Source: an uncultured Paracoccaceae bacterium (GTDB taxonomy: Bacteria; Pseudomonadota; Alphaproteobacteria; Rhodobacterales; Rhodobacteraceae). From it: DNA of 64,000 bases. Of this stretch, positions 43,025-51,740 are shown one piece after another. The DNA lies in contig CAJXSR010000017.1 of the NCBI GenBank assembly GCA_913061275.1, positions 21,977-85,976 on the forward strand, read 5' to 3'. The notes under the pieces are model-generated. The model did not search any database. It was not told the DNA's origin and saw nothing but the letters and a program-made list of their open reading frames with translations. A program made the translations under genes and the position numbers. Position 1 is the first letter of the stretch. Every line of letters begins with the position of its first letter.

Positions 43025-43705
43025 TTAGGGAACAAGCACTTCGGTTATAAAAAAGCCTGCTTGGGTGCCTATGGATTGCGCACTTTTCCAGATTTGATTG
43101 GTTTTGTCGTCTACCCAATAGGTATTTACAAATGCACGGGTGTCATTTTTACAGTTTTCGGTGAATTTAGCTAATTCGAAGTCAATTTCAACGATGGTAA
43201 TGGTTTCAATTTCACCGCGTTCTAATGTGCAGGCGTAATCAATTTCAGCGACCTGTTTGATTTTGGCAAGCTGTTGTTGTGTGCGTGTGTAAAATTTGGG
43301 TGCGTTTGTCTCTAAGAACATATCTTGGGTTGGAATTGAGGTGCCTTGTGATAACAGATCAAGCCCAAAACCACGTGTGGCGGTGATGATACCGTTATTA
43401 TAAGTCACGCTCATTTTGATATTGTTAAGGTATGTTCTGTAGCTGCCATTTTCGGCGACTTGGGCAAACAGGGTTTTTACCCCAAGGGTTTGTGCGTTAA
43501 TCCGCAACAGTGGTTTTTCTATATGCTGAATGGCAGCGCGTGTTAGGGCAGGGGGTGGAGCGGTAGGTGTTTCTTCGGCTTTTTTGGCTTCTTTGCGGGC
43601 TTTTAATGCGGCGATTAATGTTTCACGCATGTTAGAGCCGTCTTGTTTTGTACCGCAGCTAATGGCTGTTGCCAGAATTAAAATTATCCCAAGGAACAGT
43701 CGCAT
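43025..43705 (-). CDS. YjbF/GfcB-family lipoprotein (copy 2)
   Basis: 226 aa with a signal peptide ending in a weak lipobox (LATAISCGT, Cys 17). The mature part shows the YjbF/GfcB pattern (MSVTYNNGIITATRGFGLDLLSQG, then an aromatic YWVDDKTNQIWKS near the end). In E. coli, yjbEFGH and gfcABCDE are linked to exopolysaccharide and group 4 capsule export. Its ATG overlaps the yjbH-like stop (TAATG). Paralogue of the gene at 46.5-47.2 kb. Residues 30-50 are lysine/alanine-proline rich, a probable periplasmic linker. Confidence 0.85.
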   Translation of the reverse strand: MRLFLGIILILATAISCGTKQDGSNMRETLIAALKARKEAKKAEETPTAPPPALTRAAIQHIEKPLLRINAQTLGVKTLFAQVAENGSYRTYLNNIKMSVTYNNGIITATRGFGLDLLSQGTSIPTQDMFLETNAPKFYTRTQQQLAKIKQVAEIDYACTLERGEIETITIVEIDFELAKFTENCKNDTRAFVNTYWVDDKTNQIWKSAQSIGTQAGFFITEVLVP

Positions 43706-45066
43706 TAACGCCAGAACCGTGCCCAGCTATCTTCTAATTCTGTGCCATGATATTCACGCACTTTTTTATAAAGCTGATTATCAGAACGTAAACGAGAGCC
43801 AGCATCGGCACCAGAGCTGCCAAAGGCAATATCGTAGCTTGTGCGGCTTGGTGATTTCATGACCCAGTTAAGCGGGATTGTTACCCTAAAACCCTTTTTG
43901 GTGTTTTCTGCAACGTCTGCATTGGATTTTGTGGCAAATACGCCTGCTGACCAGCCATTTGAAAAACGTTTATCTATTGAGAATGTTGCCCCGTTATCAC
44001 CTGCCAGATAGCGGCCGACATCTAACTGGGTAGAAACGCCACCATTAAATTCGGCGTAGGCAGAAACAAACCCTGTTGTGACGTCATAGTTTTGAAAACC
44101 AAGGGCATTGCCGAAGTCACGTTGTTTCACATGGCTGACTTCTACGCCCAAGCCCCAGTTTTGGGCGGCTGGTTTCCATAGAACTTCGCCTGAAATGCCG
44201 CCGAACATGCGTTCTAGATAGCCTGCGGAAACACGGCCATAAACCGATGGGGCTGCTTTGAACAGATAATCCAGTTTTAGAGTTTCAACCGCAGGATCGC
44301 CCCGTTCTAGATAGAGGCCCCTGTCAGAGCGTACATGTTGTAGCGTTGATGTAGAGGGTGTGTTGGTGGATACATTGCCAAACAGTTCTTTGGTTAAAGC
44401 ACCGCTTGCTGAAAAGCCTGGTGAAATGTTCCAAATGCCAGTGGCGCGTGCGCGCACACTATATTGGTTTGATGAGGTAAGTTCATCATGGGTAAATTCT
44501 ACATAAGGGCCGATTGACCATGAAAATTTAGGATACAGGCTTTGGTCATATTGCATTGTATCGCGAGTTTTTATCGGGTCTGAAATAACCGCATTGGCAA
44601 AGGATAATTTGGTGCCATTCGGGTGGTTTTCGTACGCTTCAAGATCTGTGCGGTTAAACGTGACCGAGGAAACCGGCAGGCCATCTACAACGGGTGTAAG
44701 TGTGAATGTGGTCACCGAGCTTGGTAACACATTTGCCATTGCGCGTGCGGCGCGGCCAAATGCTTGGGGGGTTACGTTGTAGCGGTTGTTGCGAAACCGC
44801 AATTCTGCGTGGGTGGGGGCAAGTGACAATGCCTCTACGCGCAGGCCGTCGGGGCGCAGGGCTTTGTTCAGGTATTTATGTGCTGTTTCATTTACGCCAG
44901 CGTCATTCAGCCAGCTTGCATCGGTATCATTTGGATTGTGCCGTTTAATGGGTGCAGGGGCAGACTCGTAGGATGGTGTGAAGTTCTTAATGTCAGCACT
45001 GGTGGCGCTGATACATAAACCTACAGAGCAGGCGGTTATGATACTTGTTTTAACTAATTTTACCAT
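43705..45066 (-). CDS. YjbH/GfcD-family outer-membrane protein, short copy
   Basis: 453 aa with a signal peptide (LVKTSIITACSVGLCISATSA). It matches only the C-terminal two thirds of the 703-aa YjbH-like protein at 47-49 kb, for example THAELRFRNNRYN...FGRAARAMANVLPSS and LYLERGDPAVETLKLDYLFKAAP; the N-terminal ~250-residue beta-rich domain is missing. The ATG at 45066 has GGAA 9 nt upstream. Being intact with its own signal peptide, it is likely a working truncated paralogue rather than a pseudogene. Possible role: outer-membrane barrel in exopolysaccharide export. Confidence 0.82.
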   Translation of the reverse strand: MVKLVKTSIITACSVGLCISATSADIKNFTPSYESAPAPIKRHNPNDTDASWLNDAGVNETAHKYLNKALRPDGLRVEALSLAPTHAELRFRNNRYNVTPQAFGRAARAMANVLPSSVTTFTLTPVVDGLPVSSVTFNRTDLEAYENHPNGTKLSFANAVISDPIKTRDTMQYDQSLYPKFSWSIGPYVEFTHDELTSSNQYSVRARATGIWNISPGFSASGALTKELFGNVSTNTPSTSTLQHVRSDRGLYLERGDPAVETLKLDYLFKAAPSVYGRVSAGYLERMFGGISGEVLWKPAAQNWGLGVEVSHVKQRDFGNALGFQNYDVTTGFVSAYAEFNGGVSTQLDVGRYLAGDNGATFSIDKRFSNGWSAGVFATKSNADVAENTKKGFRVTIPLNWVMKSPSRTSYDIAFGSSGADAGSRLRSDNQLYKKVREYHGTELEDSWARFWR

Positions 45067-45164
45067 CGAACGTATTTCCAAAATTATATATGCAGATTAT
45101 TTACACATCTTTAGGTAAATCGCTAGATGATTTTCAATTTATGGCGCGATTTTGGGTGCCAGAT

Positions 45165-45196
45165 ATAGAAAAAGCCCAATCAATAGATCAGGCTTT
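45165..45196 (-). terminator. Rho-independent terminator after small secreted protein 2
   Basis: On the minus strand an 11-bp stem AAAGCCTGATC / GATTGGGCTTT with loop TATT runs into a T-rich tract, 24 nt past the stop of the 62-aa gene. Confidence 0.75.
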
Positions 45197-45219
45197 CAAA
45201 ATTCGACGCTTAATGTAAA

Positions 45220-45408
45220 TTAAGTACCGCTGCTACTGTCAGCAATTATGATGATGCCAGCAATAACCGCGGCAGCTGCAAGGAGTGAAACAAGTAGCCC
45301 TTCTCCGCCTTCTAGTGAGGATTTAGTGACGACAACTGTTTCTTCAGCCATCATTGGTGTCGCGATAAGTGCGAATGATGCTGTTAAGGCTAGCAATGAT
45401 TTTTTCAT
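45220..45408 (-). CDS. small secreted YjbE-like protein (copy 2)
   Basis: 62 aa. A signal peptide (MKKSLLALTASFALIATPMMA) leaves ~41 residues: an acidic/threonine start (EETVVVTK), a hydrophobic alanine/isoleucine stretch and the tail ADSSSGT. Strong ribosome site AGGAG 8 nt before ATG and its own Rho-independent terminator, so it is probably abundant. Paralogue of the 61-aa protein at 46.2 kb: same signal peptide, same EET start and SSxGT end. Its place beside yjbH/yjbF suggests the YjbE/GfcA role in polysaccharide secretion; the function of YjbE is itself unclear. Confidence 0.7.
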   Translation of the reverse strand: MKKSLLALTASFALIATPMMAEETVVVTKSSLEGGEGLLVSLLAAAAVIAGIIIIADSSSGT

Positions 45409-45479
45409 AATATGAACTCCTATTTGATTCTCGCACTAAATATATTCAAAACTCTACGGAAACTCAACCGCGAAAATTA

Positions 45480-46034
45480 TCAATGGATCGTTCTGGTGGT
45501 GACACCTGATATCGCACCAAATTGCTGTGACAGTTTTTTGGGAAGCCAGGTTTGTTTGATTGTACCAAATCCAGGCAAACCCGAAAGTATGCTGGATGTG
45601 CTGAGCGAACATTGGGCATAGGGTGCCGTACCATTGGCCATCACTGCGCGGATCGCCATTTCGGCCACTTCACGAGAGACGATAATTTCTTGCACAAGCA
45701 CATGCGCTTTAAAGTCTTCGCGTGTGTGATAGTCAGTATAGAGATCGACCATTTGTGGGGTGATACCAAAAAGCACATCATGGCGCTCTGGCGTAAGTTC
45801 GTGATTGTATGATCCAGATGGATTAAAGATAACCCGTTGCGAGCCGTTGATCATTAGCGAGGTGTGTGCACCTTGACCCGTTTCGTTTTTAAAACTGGTC
45901 AAGAGGGTCAGCTTGGGCGGGCCATTATGCCGATAGACAGCTTTGGCCACCGCATCATCAGGTGCCCAAACCGATTTAGCACTACAGGCGCCAAGTGCCA
46001 AAACAGTACATAGTGCTAAAACCAAACTGCGCAT
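45480..46034 (-). CDS. putative lipoprotein, possible permuted papain-like fold
   Basis: 184 aa. Signal peptide with lipobox LALGAC (Cys 17). The mature part has a GQGAHTSLMI segment (His ~56) and, later, PYAQCSLSTSSILSGLPGF (Cys ~141), the His-before-Cys order of circularly permuted NlpC/P60-type proteins. I do not recognise a named family, and the catalytic reading is a guess from motif order. ATG preceded by GGGGG 7 nt upstream. It lies between the two small secreted protein genes, inside the duplicated yjb block, so a role in cell-wall or polysaccharide handling is plausible. Confidence 0.65.
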   Translation of the reverse strand: MRSLVLALCTVLALGACSAKSVWAPDDAVAKAVYRHNGPPKLTLLTSFKNETGQGAHTSLMINGSQRVIFNPSGSYNHELTPERHDVLFGITPQMVDLYTDYHTREDFKAHVLVQEIIVSREVAEMAIRAVMANGTAPYAQCSLSTSSILSGLPGFGTIKQTWLPKKLSQQFGAISGVTTRTIH

Positions 46035-46092
46035 ATCTGTGCCCCCAACTGTCAGAAAATATCACTGTGGCTGTACAGAAAGCCATTGCCAC

Positions 46093-46121
46093 AAAAAAAC
46101 CCAATCAACAGACTGGGTTTT
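46093..46121 (-). terminator. Rho-independent terminator after small secreted protein 1
   Basis: Minus-strand stem AAAACCCAGTC / GATTGGGTTTT with loop TGTT and a T tract, 27 nt past the stop of the 61-aa gene. The design closely matches the terminator of its paralogue. Confidence 0.78.
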
Positions 46122-46147
46122 CAAGTTTTACGTGTGTAAAAGCTAAA

Positions 46148-46333
46148 TTAGGTGCCGTTGCTAGAATTTAAACTAGCAATACCAATAATTGTAATTGCGA
46201 TACCCGCAGCGATTAGCCCTGGTGTCAAACCTGCTGCTGGTCCTGCTGTTGATACTGTAACTGTTTCTTCAGCCATCATAGGTGTGGCTAAAAGTGCGAT
46301 TGATGCGGTTAGTACGATCAATGATTTTTTCAT
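46148..46333 (-). CDS. small secreted YjbE-like protein (copy 1)
   Basis: 61 aa. Signal peptide MKKSLIVLTASIALLATPMMA, then EETVTVSTAG, a glycine/alanine/isoleucine hydrophobic stretch and the tail LNSSNGT. Ribosome site GGAG 8 nt before ATG; the leader GGAGTTTACATT is nearly that of the 62-aa paralogue. Own strong terminator. The 177 nt upstream hold an AT-rich promoter region; I see no operator. Probable YjbE-like secreted component. Confidence 0.7.
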   Translation of the reverse strand: MKKSLIVLTASIALLATPMMAEETVTVSTAGPAAGLTPGLIAAGIAITIIGIASLNSSNGT

Positions 46334-46510
46334 AATGTAAACTCCAAATACATATCTAAGGGATTAATACCAAATAGATTCCAAAAATTCAAGCATTTAT
46401 AGAATTAATTGATGAATAAAAACGTACCTGTTTTTATATGTATATTTTGGGTTATGTTTCTAAGCTATTTTGGATGCCAACATCATATGGAATTGGCAGA
46501 TTATCGCATA

Positions 46511-47209
46511 CTAATTCAGCTTTTGCACAGTAATAGTGCCTAAATCTGGATGTATCATCTGTGAAGATTTCCATATCGTGACAGTGTTGCGATCCACCCA
46601 ATATTGGTTTTCAAAATAGGATATTTCACTTTGGCATTGCTCTAGATACTTGCCAGTGTTGTAATTTAGCCCAATAATATTGATGGTTTCTTGGCCTTCA
46701 TAAGACATGATGCAAATGAACTGAGTCGTTTCCAACTGACTGTCCGTATTTAGGTAGCGAAACTTTCGGATGTATGTATTTTCTTTCGTGCGGTTAGCAA
46801 ACATACTGCGTATTGAAATATTTGTACCTTGGGCCATTAGATCCAGCCCAAGACCCCGTGTTGCTGTAATTAGCCCCCTGTCTAAAGTCACCGTATAATT
46901 TGTGGGGGCTCTATAAGTGGTGTGTGTACCATTTTGGCCTGATTTTTGGATCAAGTTGTAAAGGCCAACCCTATCTAGTTTAACAAGTAACAGTTCAGCC
47001 TTACTATCAACAATCATCTGTCGGTTTAATGTTTCACCCTCTGCTTTTTTGGCGGTTTGAGGTGCTTTTTTCTTAGGTTTGACTTTAGCAAGAACTGCCT
47101 TACCAAGATTTTTGGCAACATTGTTATAGCCTACTTCGGTGCTTTTTTCAGAGCTACATGCGGCCAGCCCTAAAATACATGTGAATATTACCAGATTTTT
47201 CAAGATCAT
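46511..47209 (-). CDS. YjbF/GfcB-family lipoprotein (copy 1)
   Basis: 232 aa. Signal peptide with lipobox LGLAAC (Cys ~17), then a lysine-rich linker (KPKKKAPQTAKK) and the YjbF-type mature domain (YTVTLDRGLITATRGLGLDLMAQG; YWVDRNTVTIWKS). The ATG at 47209 overlaps the yjbH stop (ATGA), so the pair is translationally coupled. Paralogue of the gene at 43.0-43.7 kb. Confidence 0.86.
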   Translation of the reverse strand: MILKNLVIFTCILGLAACSSEKSTEVGYNNVAKNLGKAVLAKVKPKKKAPQTAKKAEGETLNRQMIVDSKAELLLVKLDRVGLYNLIQKSGQNGTHTTYRAPTNYTVTLDRGLITATRGLGLDLMAQGTNISIRSMFANRTKENTYIRKFRYLNTDSQLETTQFICIMSYEGQETINIIGLNYNTGKYLEQCQSEISYFENQYWVDRNTVTIWKSSQMIHPDLGTITVQKLN

Positions 47210-49317
47210 CTTAGGAATCCCCCCCAACCAGCGGCTAGGTTTTTCTGATGCAAATCACGTACTATCGGGTGCAACCTGTTTGGGATTTCCAAGCGGGCAC
47301 CCCCATCTCTGGTTAGGGATGATAATGTTGTTGATCCGGTTGTGCGTGTCTGAGTGCCGATGAGGGTTTTTAAAGGAACTGTCACGCGGATACCCTTGTC
47401 AAAACTACCTTCGCCAAAATCTGCAGAGGATACATTTGTTAAGGTGACGTAAGCCCCAACTTCCCATCCATTCAGGAAGCGTCTGTTGACAGATAAAGTG
47501 CCGCCAACATCGCCAGCTAGGTAACGCCCAAGATCGACTTGAGTTGAGAAGCCATTATTAAAGTCGTAATACCCAGAGATATGACCGGTTGCGACTGAGT
47601 AGGGGCGAAACCCAAAAAGCTGTTCAAATTCGCGTTGTTTGACGTAATTTATTTCAGCACCAATACCCCAGTTTTGATTAGTTGGTTTCCAGAGCAATTC
47701 AGCACTTATGCCGCCAAAGTGACTTTCTAGATAGCCACCAGAAATACGGCCATAAAGATTGCTATGGGGCTTGAATAAATAATCAGCTTTCAAATGTTCA
47801 ATCGCGGGGTCGCCACGTTCATTGTATATGCTGGATTCAGACCGCACTTTTGGCAGGTTTGAAGGTGAAATAGTGCCCTGTCCGTTATTGCCAACCACCT
47901 CTTTTATGACGGAACCTGAAAAAGACAGGCCGGGCCGTACGGTGTAAGTTCCTTGTAAACGCAGCCCAAGTTCAGCGCGAACTGGTTCAGCCGGATCAAA
48001 AAGAGAAACCCCAACATATGGTTTTAAAGCCCAAGAAAAATGTGGGTAATACGCATCAGAATTTTGCAAACCAGCGGGGGAAGGAACAGCGCCGTAAATT
48101 CTGGCGTTTTCCAGAATTTCTTCACTGCCATTTAAATTGAATTCACTGTCTTCTAAGGCTGATCTATCAAGTTTAACGGAAACGGCAGGAATGCCACCTT
48201 CCATCGGGGTAATCACTATTGTTTCAACCGATGCAGGCATTAAATTTGTCATTGCGCGTGCCGCCCGACCTATTGCCTGTGCAGGTGCTTGGTAACGTTG
48301 GTTTCTAATGCGCAGTTCTGCGTGGGTTCCATGCATGGCTAAGCCATCTACCCGAATACCTTGCGGTTTAAGGGTTGCATCTAATGCAGTTTGGAACGCC
48401 TTATTAATACCAGAAATATTTTCCCATGATGTATCATATGATGCGTCATCACTACGTCTAATAATGGGTGTAGGGGCTGGGCCTGTTACAGCCTTTATGC
48501 CAAGGTTATTAGGATTAATATTGGTATTCAGTTTTAAGCCCAGTTCTGAACCATGCATATAATACAGACCAATGCTTGATCTTTTCCCAACTTTGTAATC
48601 CAGCCCGAAATTGATTTGTGACTTCCTGTCAAACAAAGGGGGAAGTCCAGCGGTTCTAGCAGTAGTGCGTGTTTCCAAAGCATATTGATCGGCTGAATAT
48701 TCAATTTTGAATGTTGCGGGTTTAATGGGTGTTTGCCATTCTAGGCCGGCAAAATATCCGACGGGGCCCCTAAACCAAGAACTAGCATTGGGTGTGCCGC
48801 CTGTTGCTGTTGAATTTGTATGTAACGTGTTGCTGTTGCTTAATCGGCCCCAACCAGCCCCGCCTGTTACTTTTAAATTAGGGCCAAGGGATGTGGTCGC
48901 AACAATGTATTCGCCAGCATATAATCCTGTACCCATAAAGTCACGCAAGCCAACAGTGACATCAATTAGGTGCTTATCTTTGGTTAACACTTGGTATGCA
49001 ATATCAAAGCTACGGTCAAAAGTATCGCCACCTAATACACCTGTAGGCGCAAAAATATCCTTAATTTTTGTGTACCTAAAACTACCCGTCATGCGTGGTA
49101 AAATCTGAAATGAAATTGTTGTTTTTTGTGCTTTGGCAAAAGTTGATGTTGTCATAGACAGTTCAGCATCTGGCATCATTTCAGCGGTAGGCATGTCAAT
49201 CAGGCCAGGGGCACCATACATGTTAATCGTCGTGCCAAATGTTGATTGCGCACCAAGGGGGATGGTTGTAACGGCAAACGCGCCTACAGCAATGCTGTAA
49301 AACAATTTGTTTGTCAT
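47206..49317 (-). CDS. yjbH: YjbH/GfcD-family outer-membrane exopolysaccharide protein
   Basis: 703 aa, normal length for YjbH. Signal peptide (FYSIAVGAFAVTTIPLGAQS), then TINMYGAPGLIDMPTAEMMPDAEL, the sequence that opens YjbH proteins, a beta-rich N-terminal domain (to ~280) and a C-terminal barrel-like domain ending in GGFLR. Predicted outer-membrane beta structure; linked in enterobacteria to exopolysaccharide secretion. AAGGGA 9 nt before ATG. First gene of the minus-strand yjb block; a TTTTA tandem repeat lies 70-90 nt upstream in the probable promoter. Confidence 0.88.
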   Translation of the reverse strand: MTNKLFYSIAVGAFAVTTIPLGAQSTFGTTINMYGAPGLIDMPTAEMMPDAELSMTTSTFAKAQKTTISFQILPRMTGSFRYTKIKDIFAPTGVLGGDTFDRSFDIAYQVLTKDKHLIDVTVGLRDFMGTGLYAGEYIVATTSLGPNLKVTGGAGWGRLSNSNTLHTNSTATGGTPNASSWFRGPVGYFAGLEWQTPIKPATFKIEYSADQYALETRTTARTAGLPPLFDRKSQINFGLDYKVGKRSSIGLYYMHGSELGLKLNTNINPNNLGIKAVTGPAPTPIIRRSDDASYDTSWENISGINKAFQTALDATLKPQGIRVDGLAMHGTHAELRIRNQRYQAPAQAIGRAARAMTNLMPASVETIVITPMEGGIPAVSVKLDRSALEDSEFNLNGSEEILENARIYGAVPSPAGLQNSDAYYPHFSWALKPYVGVSLFDPAEPVRAELGLRLQGTYTVRPGLSFSGSVIKEVVGNNGQGTISPSNLPKVRSESSIYNERGDPAIEHLKADYLFKPHSNLYGRISGGYLESHFGGISAELLWKPTNQNWGIGAEINYVKQREFEQLFGFRPYSVATGHISGYYDFNNGFSTQVDLGRYLAGDVGGTLSVNRRFLNGWEVGAYVTLTNVSSADFGEGSFDKGIRVTVPLKTLIGTQTRTTGSTTLSSLTRDGGARLEIPNRLHPIVRDLHQKNLAAGWGGFLR

Positions 49318-49385
49318 GCAATCTGTCCCTTATTGATGTTCTGAATATGAGTGAATACACATAGAATTACTAGATATTAAGCAGA

Positions 49386-49404
49386 TTTTATTTTATTTTA
49401 TTTT
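49386..49404. repeat. TTTTA pentanucleotide tandem repeat
   Basis: Three full TTTTA units plus TTTT (19 bp), within the 171-nt gap between divergent yjbH and betC, 69-87 nt upstream of yjbH. Short AT repeats here could alter promoter spacing by slippage. Confidence 0.6.
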
Positions 49405-49488
49405 GTGAGTCGCTAGTGTCGCACTTTGGCATCATTTTAAAAGGATTCCGAGCTATAAAATATTAATATTATAAAAGTGGATTTTACG

Positions 49489-50997
49489 ATGACTAAACCC
49501 AACATTTTAATTTTCATGGTCGATCAGCTAAACGGTACATTATTTCCTGATGGGCCTGCTGATTGGCTGCACACGCCCAATTTGAAAAAGCTGGCGGAAA
49601 AATCAACACGGTTTCAAAATAGCTATACGGCGTCGCCTTTATGCGCACCTGGACGTGCTTCTTTCATGTCGGGGTTATTGCCATCGCGCAGTCGGGTTTA
49701 TGACAATGCTGCTGAATTTGCTTCGGATATACCAACCTATGCGCATCATTTGCGCCGTGCTGGGTACCAAACCTGTCTGTCTGGCAAGATGCATTTTGTT
49801 GGGCCTGACCAGATGCATGGGTTTGAGGAACGTTTGACCACGGATATATATCCTGCCGATTTTGGCTGGACACCAGATTACCGCAAGCCCGGTGAACGGA
49901 TAGACTGGTGGTATCACAATATGGGGTCTGTTCTGGGGGCGGGGGTTGCCGAAATTTCCAATCAGATGGAATACGATGATGAGGTTGCCTATAATGCAAC
50001 ACGTAAGGTTTACGATTTAGCGCGGGGCAAAGATGCGCGCCCGTGGTGTTTGACGGTTAGCTTTACCCATCCGCATGACCCTTATGTTGCGCGTAAGAAA
50101 TATTGGGATCTGTATGAGGATTGCGCGCATTTGCTGCCAGATGTGCCTGCTATGGATTATGACGACCATGACAGTCATTCAAAACGGGTATTCGATGCAA
50201 ATGATTGGCGCAGTTTTGATATTTCTGAAGACCAAGTAAAACGTGCGCGGCGAGCCTATTTTGCCAACATCAGTTATCTGGATGATAAAATAGGCGAGGT
50301 GATGGAGGCCTTAGAGGCCAGCCGACAAGACGCAACAATTTTGTTTGTATCTGACCATGGCGATATGCTGGGCGAACGCGGTCTTTGGTTTAAAATGTCG
50401 TTTTTTGAGGGCTCATCACGTGTGCCCTTGATGATTGCGTCACCTGATATGGAAGCGGGGCTGATAACCGCCCCTGTTTCTAATCTGGATGTAACGCCAA
50501 CATTATGTGATTTGGCAGGTGTTTCAATAGATGAGGTTGCCCCGTGGGTAGAGGGGGAAAGTCTGGTACATTTGGGGCAGGGCGGGGAACGATTAAGCCC
50601 TGTTGCGATGGAATATGCAGCAGAGGCTTCTTATGCGCCAATGGTATCTTTGCGCTATGGCCCTTGGAAATATAATCGGTGTGCGTTGGATGCGGATCAG
50701 TTATTTAATCTTGAGGCCGATCCGCATGAGTTGGTTAATTTGGCGCAAATCCCTGCGCATAAAGGTACTTTGGATCAGTTGCGGGCAAAATCTGAGGCGC
50801 GTTGGGATTTGGATGCGTTTGATGCGGCTGTGCGTGAAAGTCAGGCGCGGCGTTGGGTGGTTTATGAAGCTTTGCGCAATGGTGAATATTTCCCGTGGGA
50901 TTATCAGCCGCTGCAAAAAGCATCAGAACGCTATATGCGTAATCACATGAACTTAGATACGTTGGAAGACAGTCAAAGGTTTCCACGCGGGGAATAA
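49489..50997 (+). CDS. betC: choline-sulfatase
   Basis: Hydrolyses choline-O-sulfate to choline and sulfate in the cytoplasm. 502 aa from the ATG at 49489 (a GTG at 49477 is the alternative). Seen: PNILIFMVDQLNG with the metal aspartate, the sulfatase signature CAPGRAS with the cysteine (near 52) that becomes formylglycine, GKMHFVGPDQMHGFEERLTTDIYP, which is characteristic of BetC, and VSDHGDMLGERGLW. No signal peptide, as for BetC. Convergent with betI (9 nt apart). Confidence 0.93.
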   Translation: MTKPNILIFMVDQLNGTLFPDGPADWLHTPNLKKLAEKSTRFQNSYTASPLCAPGRASFMSGLLPSRSRVYDNAAEFASDIPTYAHHLRRAGYQTCLSGKMHFVGPDQMHGFEERLTTDIYPADFGWTPDYRKPGERIDWWYHNMGSVLGAGVAEISNQMEYDDEVAYNATRKVYDLARGKDARPWCLTVSFTHPHDPYVARKKYWDLYEDCAHLLPDVPAMDYDDHDSHSKRVFDANDWRSFDISEDQVKRARRAYFANISYLDDKIGEVMEALEASRQDATILFVSDHGDMLGERGLWFKMSFFEGSSRVPLMIASPDMEAGLITAPVSNLDVTPTLCDLAGVSIDEVAPWVEGESLVHLGQGGERLSPVAMEYAAEASYAPMVSLRYGPWKYNRCALDADQLFNLEADPHELVNLAQIPAHKGTLDQLRAKSEARWDLDAFDAAVRESQARRWVVYEALRNGEYFPWDYQPLQKASERYMRNHMNLDTLEDSQRFPRGE

Positions 50998-51006
50998 TGG
51001 AAAGCC

Positions 51007-51585
51007 TTAATTATCCAGCAATAACGTAATGACACGACGGGCTTCTTTGCGGGTGGTTGCAGGGTTTAAGGGTTGGCTTGTTTGGGTGGCTTCTAGCCAA
51101 ACGCCATCCATATAGGATTGCAGTGCGCGCCTTGCGGTTTCACAGGTTTGGATGGGTAACAGGTTTTTCAGTTCAGCCCTGAAATGTGACTTTACGCGCG
51201 CGCGATTGATTTGGTGCAACCGTGACAGGCTTTCTGAATAAGGCGCGTGGGCCCAGAATTGGATCCAGACGCTGCATTGTGGATTGGTGAATAACGCATC
51301 ATCAAAATTAGCATCAATTATTGCCATAAGCCGTGTGCGGGGGGTGGAAGCTTTCGCAAGGTTGGTAAGTGTTGCTTGTCTAAGGATACCTAATAGATAC
51401 CGCATTGTGGCCTCCATTAGTTTTTCTTTACTGCCGAAATAATAGTTGATGCTGGCAGCAGCGGCATCTGCTTCGGCGGCAATTTCTGCCATTGTGACAG
51501 ACGCAAAACCACGTTTGTGTATGGCCCTGATGGCGGCATTAATCAGCTCTTGATGGCGGATGTCACGTATTCGTTTTCTGGTCAT
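51007..51585 (-). CDS. betI: TetR family repressor BetI
   Basis: 192 aa. N-terminal helix-turn-helix (VTMAEIAAEADAAAASINYYFGSKEKLMEATMRYLL) and the BetI-like core (RLMAIIDANFDDALFTNPQCSVWIQFWAHAPYSESLSRLHQINRAR). BetI represses choline oxidation genes and is released by choline. It is flanked by betC on one side and divergent from the choline carrier and betA, the expected targets. The ribosome site is weak (AGGT 11 nt upstream). Confident of identity from sequence and context. Confidence 0.9.
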   Translation of the reverse strand: MTRKRIRDIRHQELINAAIRAIHKRGFASVTMAEIAAEADAAAASINYYFGSKEKLMEATMRYLLGILRQATLTNLAKASTPRTRLMAIIDANFDDALFTNPQCSVWIQFWAHAPYSESLSRLHQINRARVKSHFRAELKNLLPIQTCETARRALQSYMDGVWLEATQTSQPLNPATTRKEARRVITLLLDN

Positions 51586-51638
51586 AGCTATAGTGTACCT
51601 GCTGGCTATCGAGCTTCAACAGTATTATAGGAAATAAA

Positions 51639-51658
51639 ACTTAAATGGCCATACAAGT
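51639..51658. promoter_or_regulatory. candidate BetI operator
   Basis: 20-bp near-palindrome with arms ACTTAAATGG and CCATACAAGT (8 of 10 pairs match), in the 155-nt gap between divergent betI and the carrier gene. A second TGGCCATA lies at about 51707. Assignment to BetI rests on position only. Confidence 0.4.
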
Positions 51659-51740
51659 TTTTGTTTGGTGATTTTATAAAGATCAGATATATGCCTTATA
51701 CGTATGAACTGGCCATAGGCGGCCTAGAGGAGGGGAAATA

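Noticed and set aside
43705..45066. Calling the short yjbH copy a pseudogene
   Set aside because: It has an intact frame, a signal peptide, a plausible ribosome site and translational coupling to yjbF.
50981..50994. TTCCACGCGGGGAA near the end of betC, one base off the parS-like palindrome
   Set aside because: One arm is broken and it lies 18 kb from parAB in coding sequence; chance similarity is likely.
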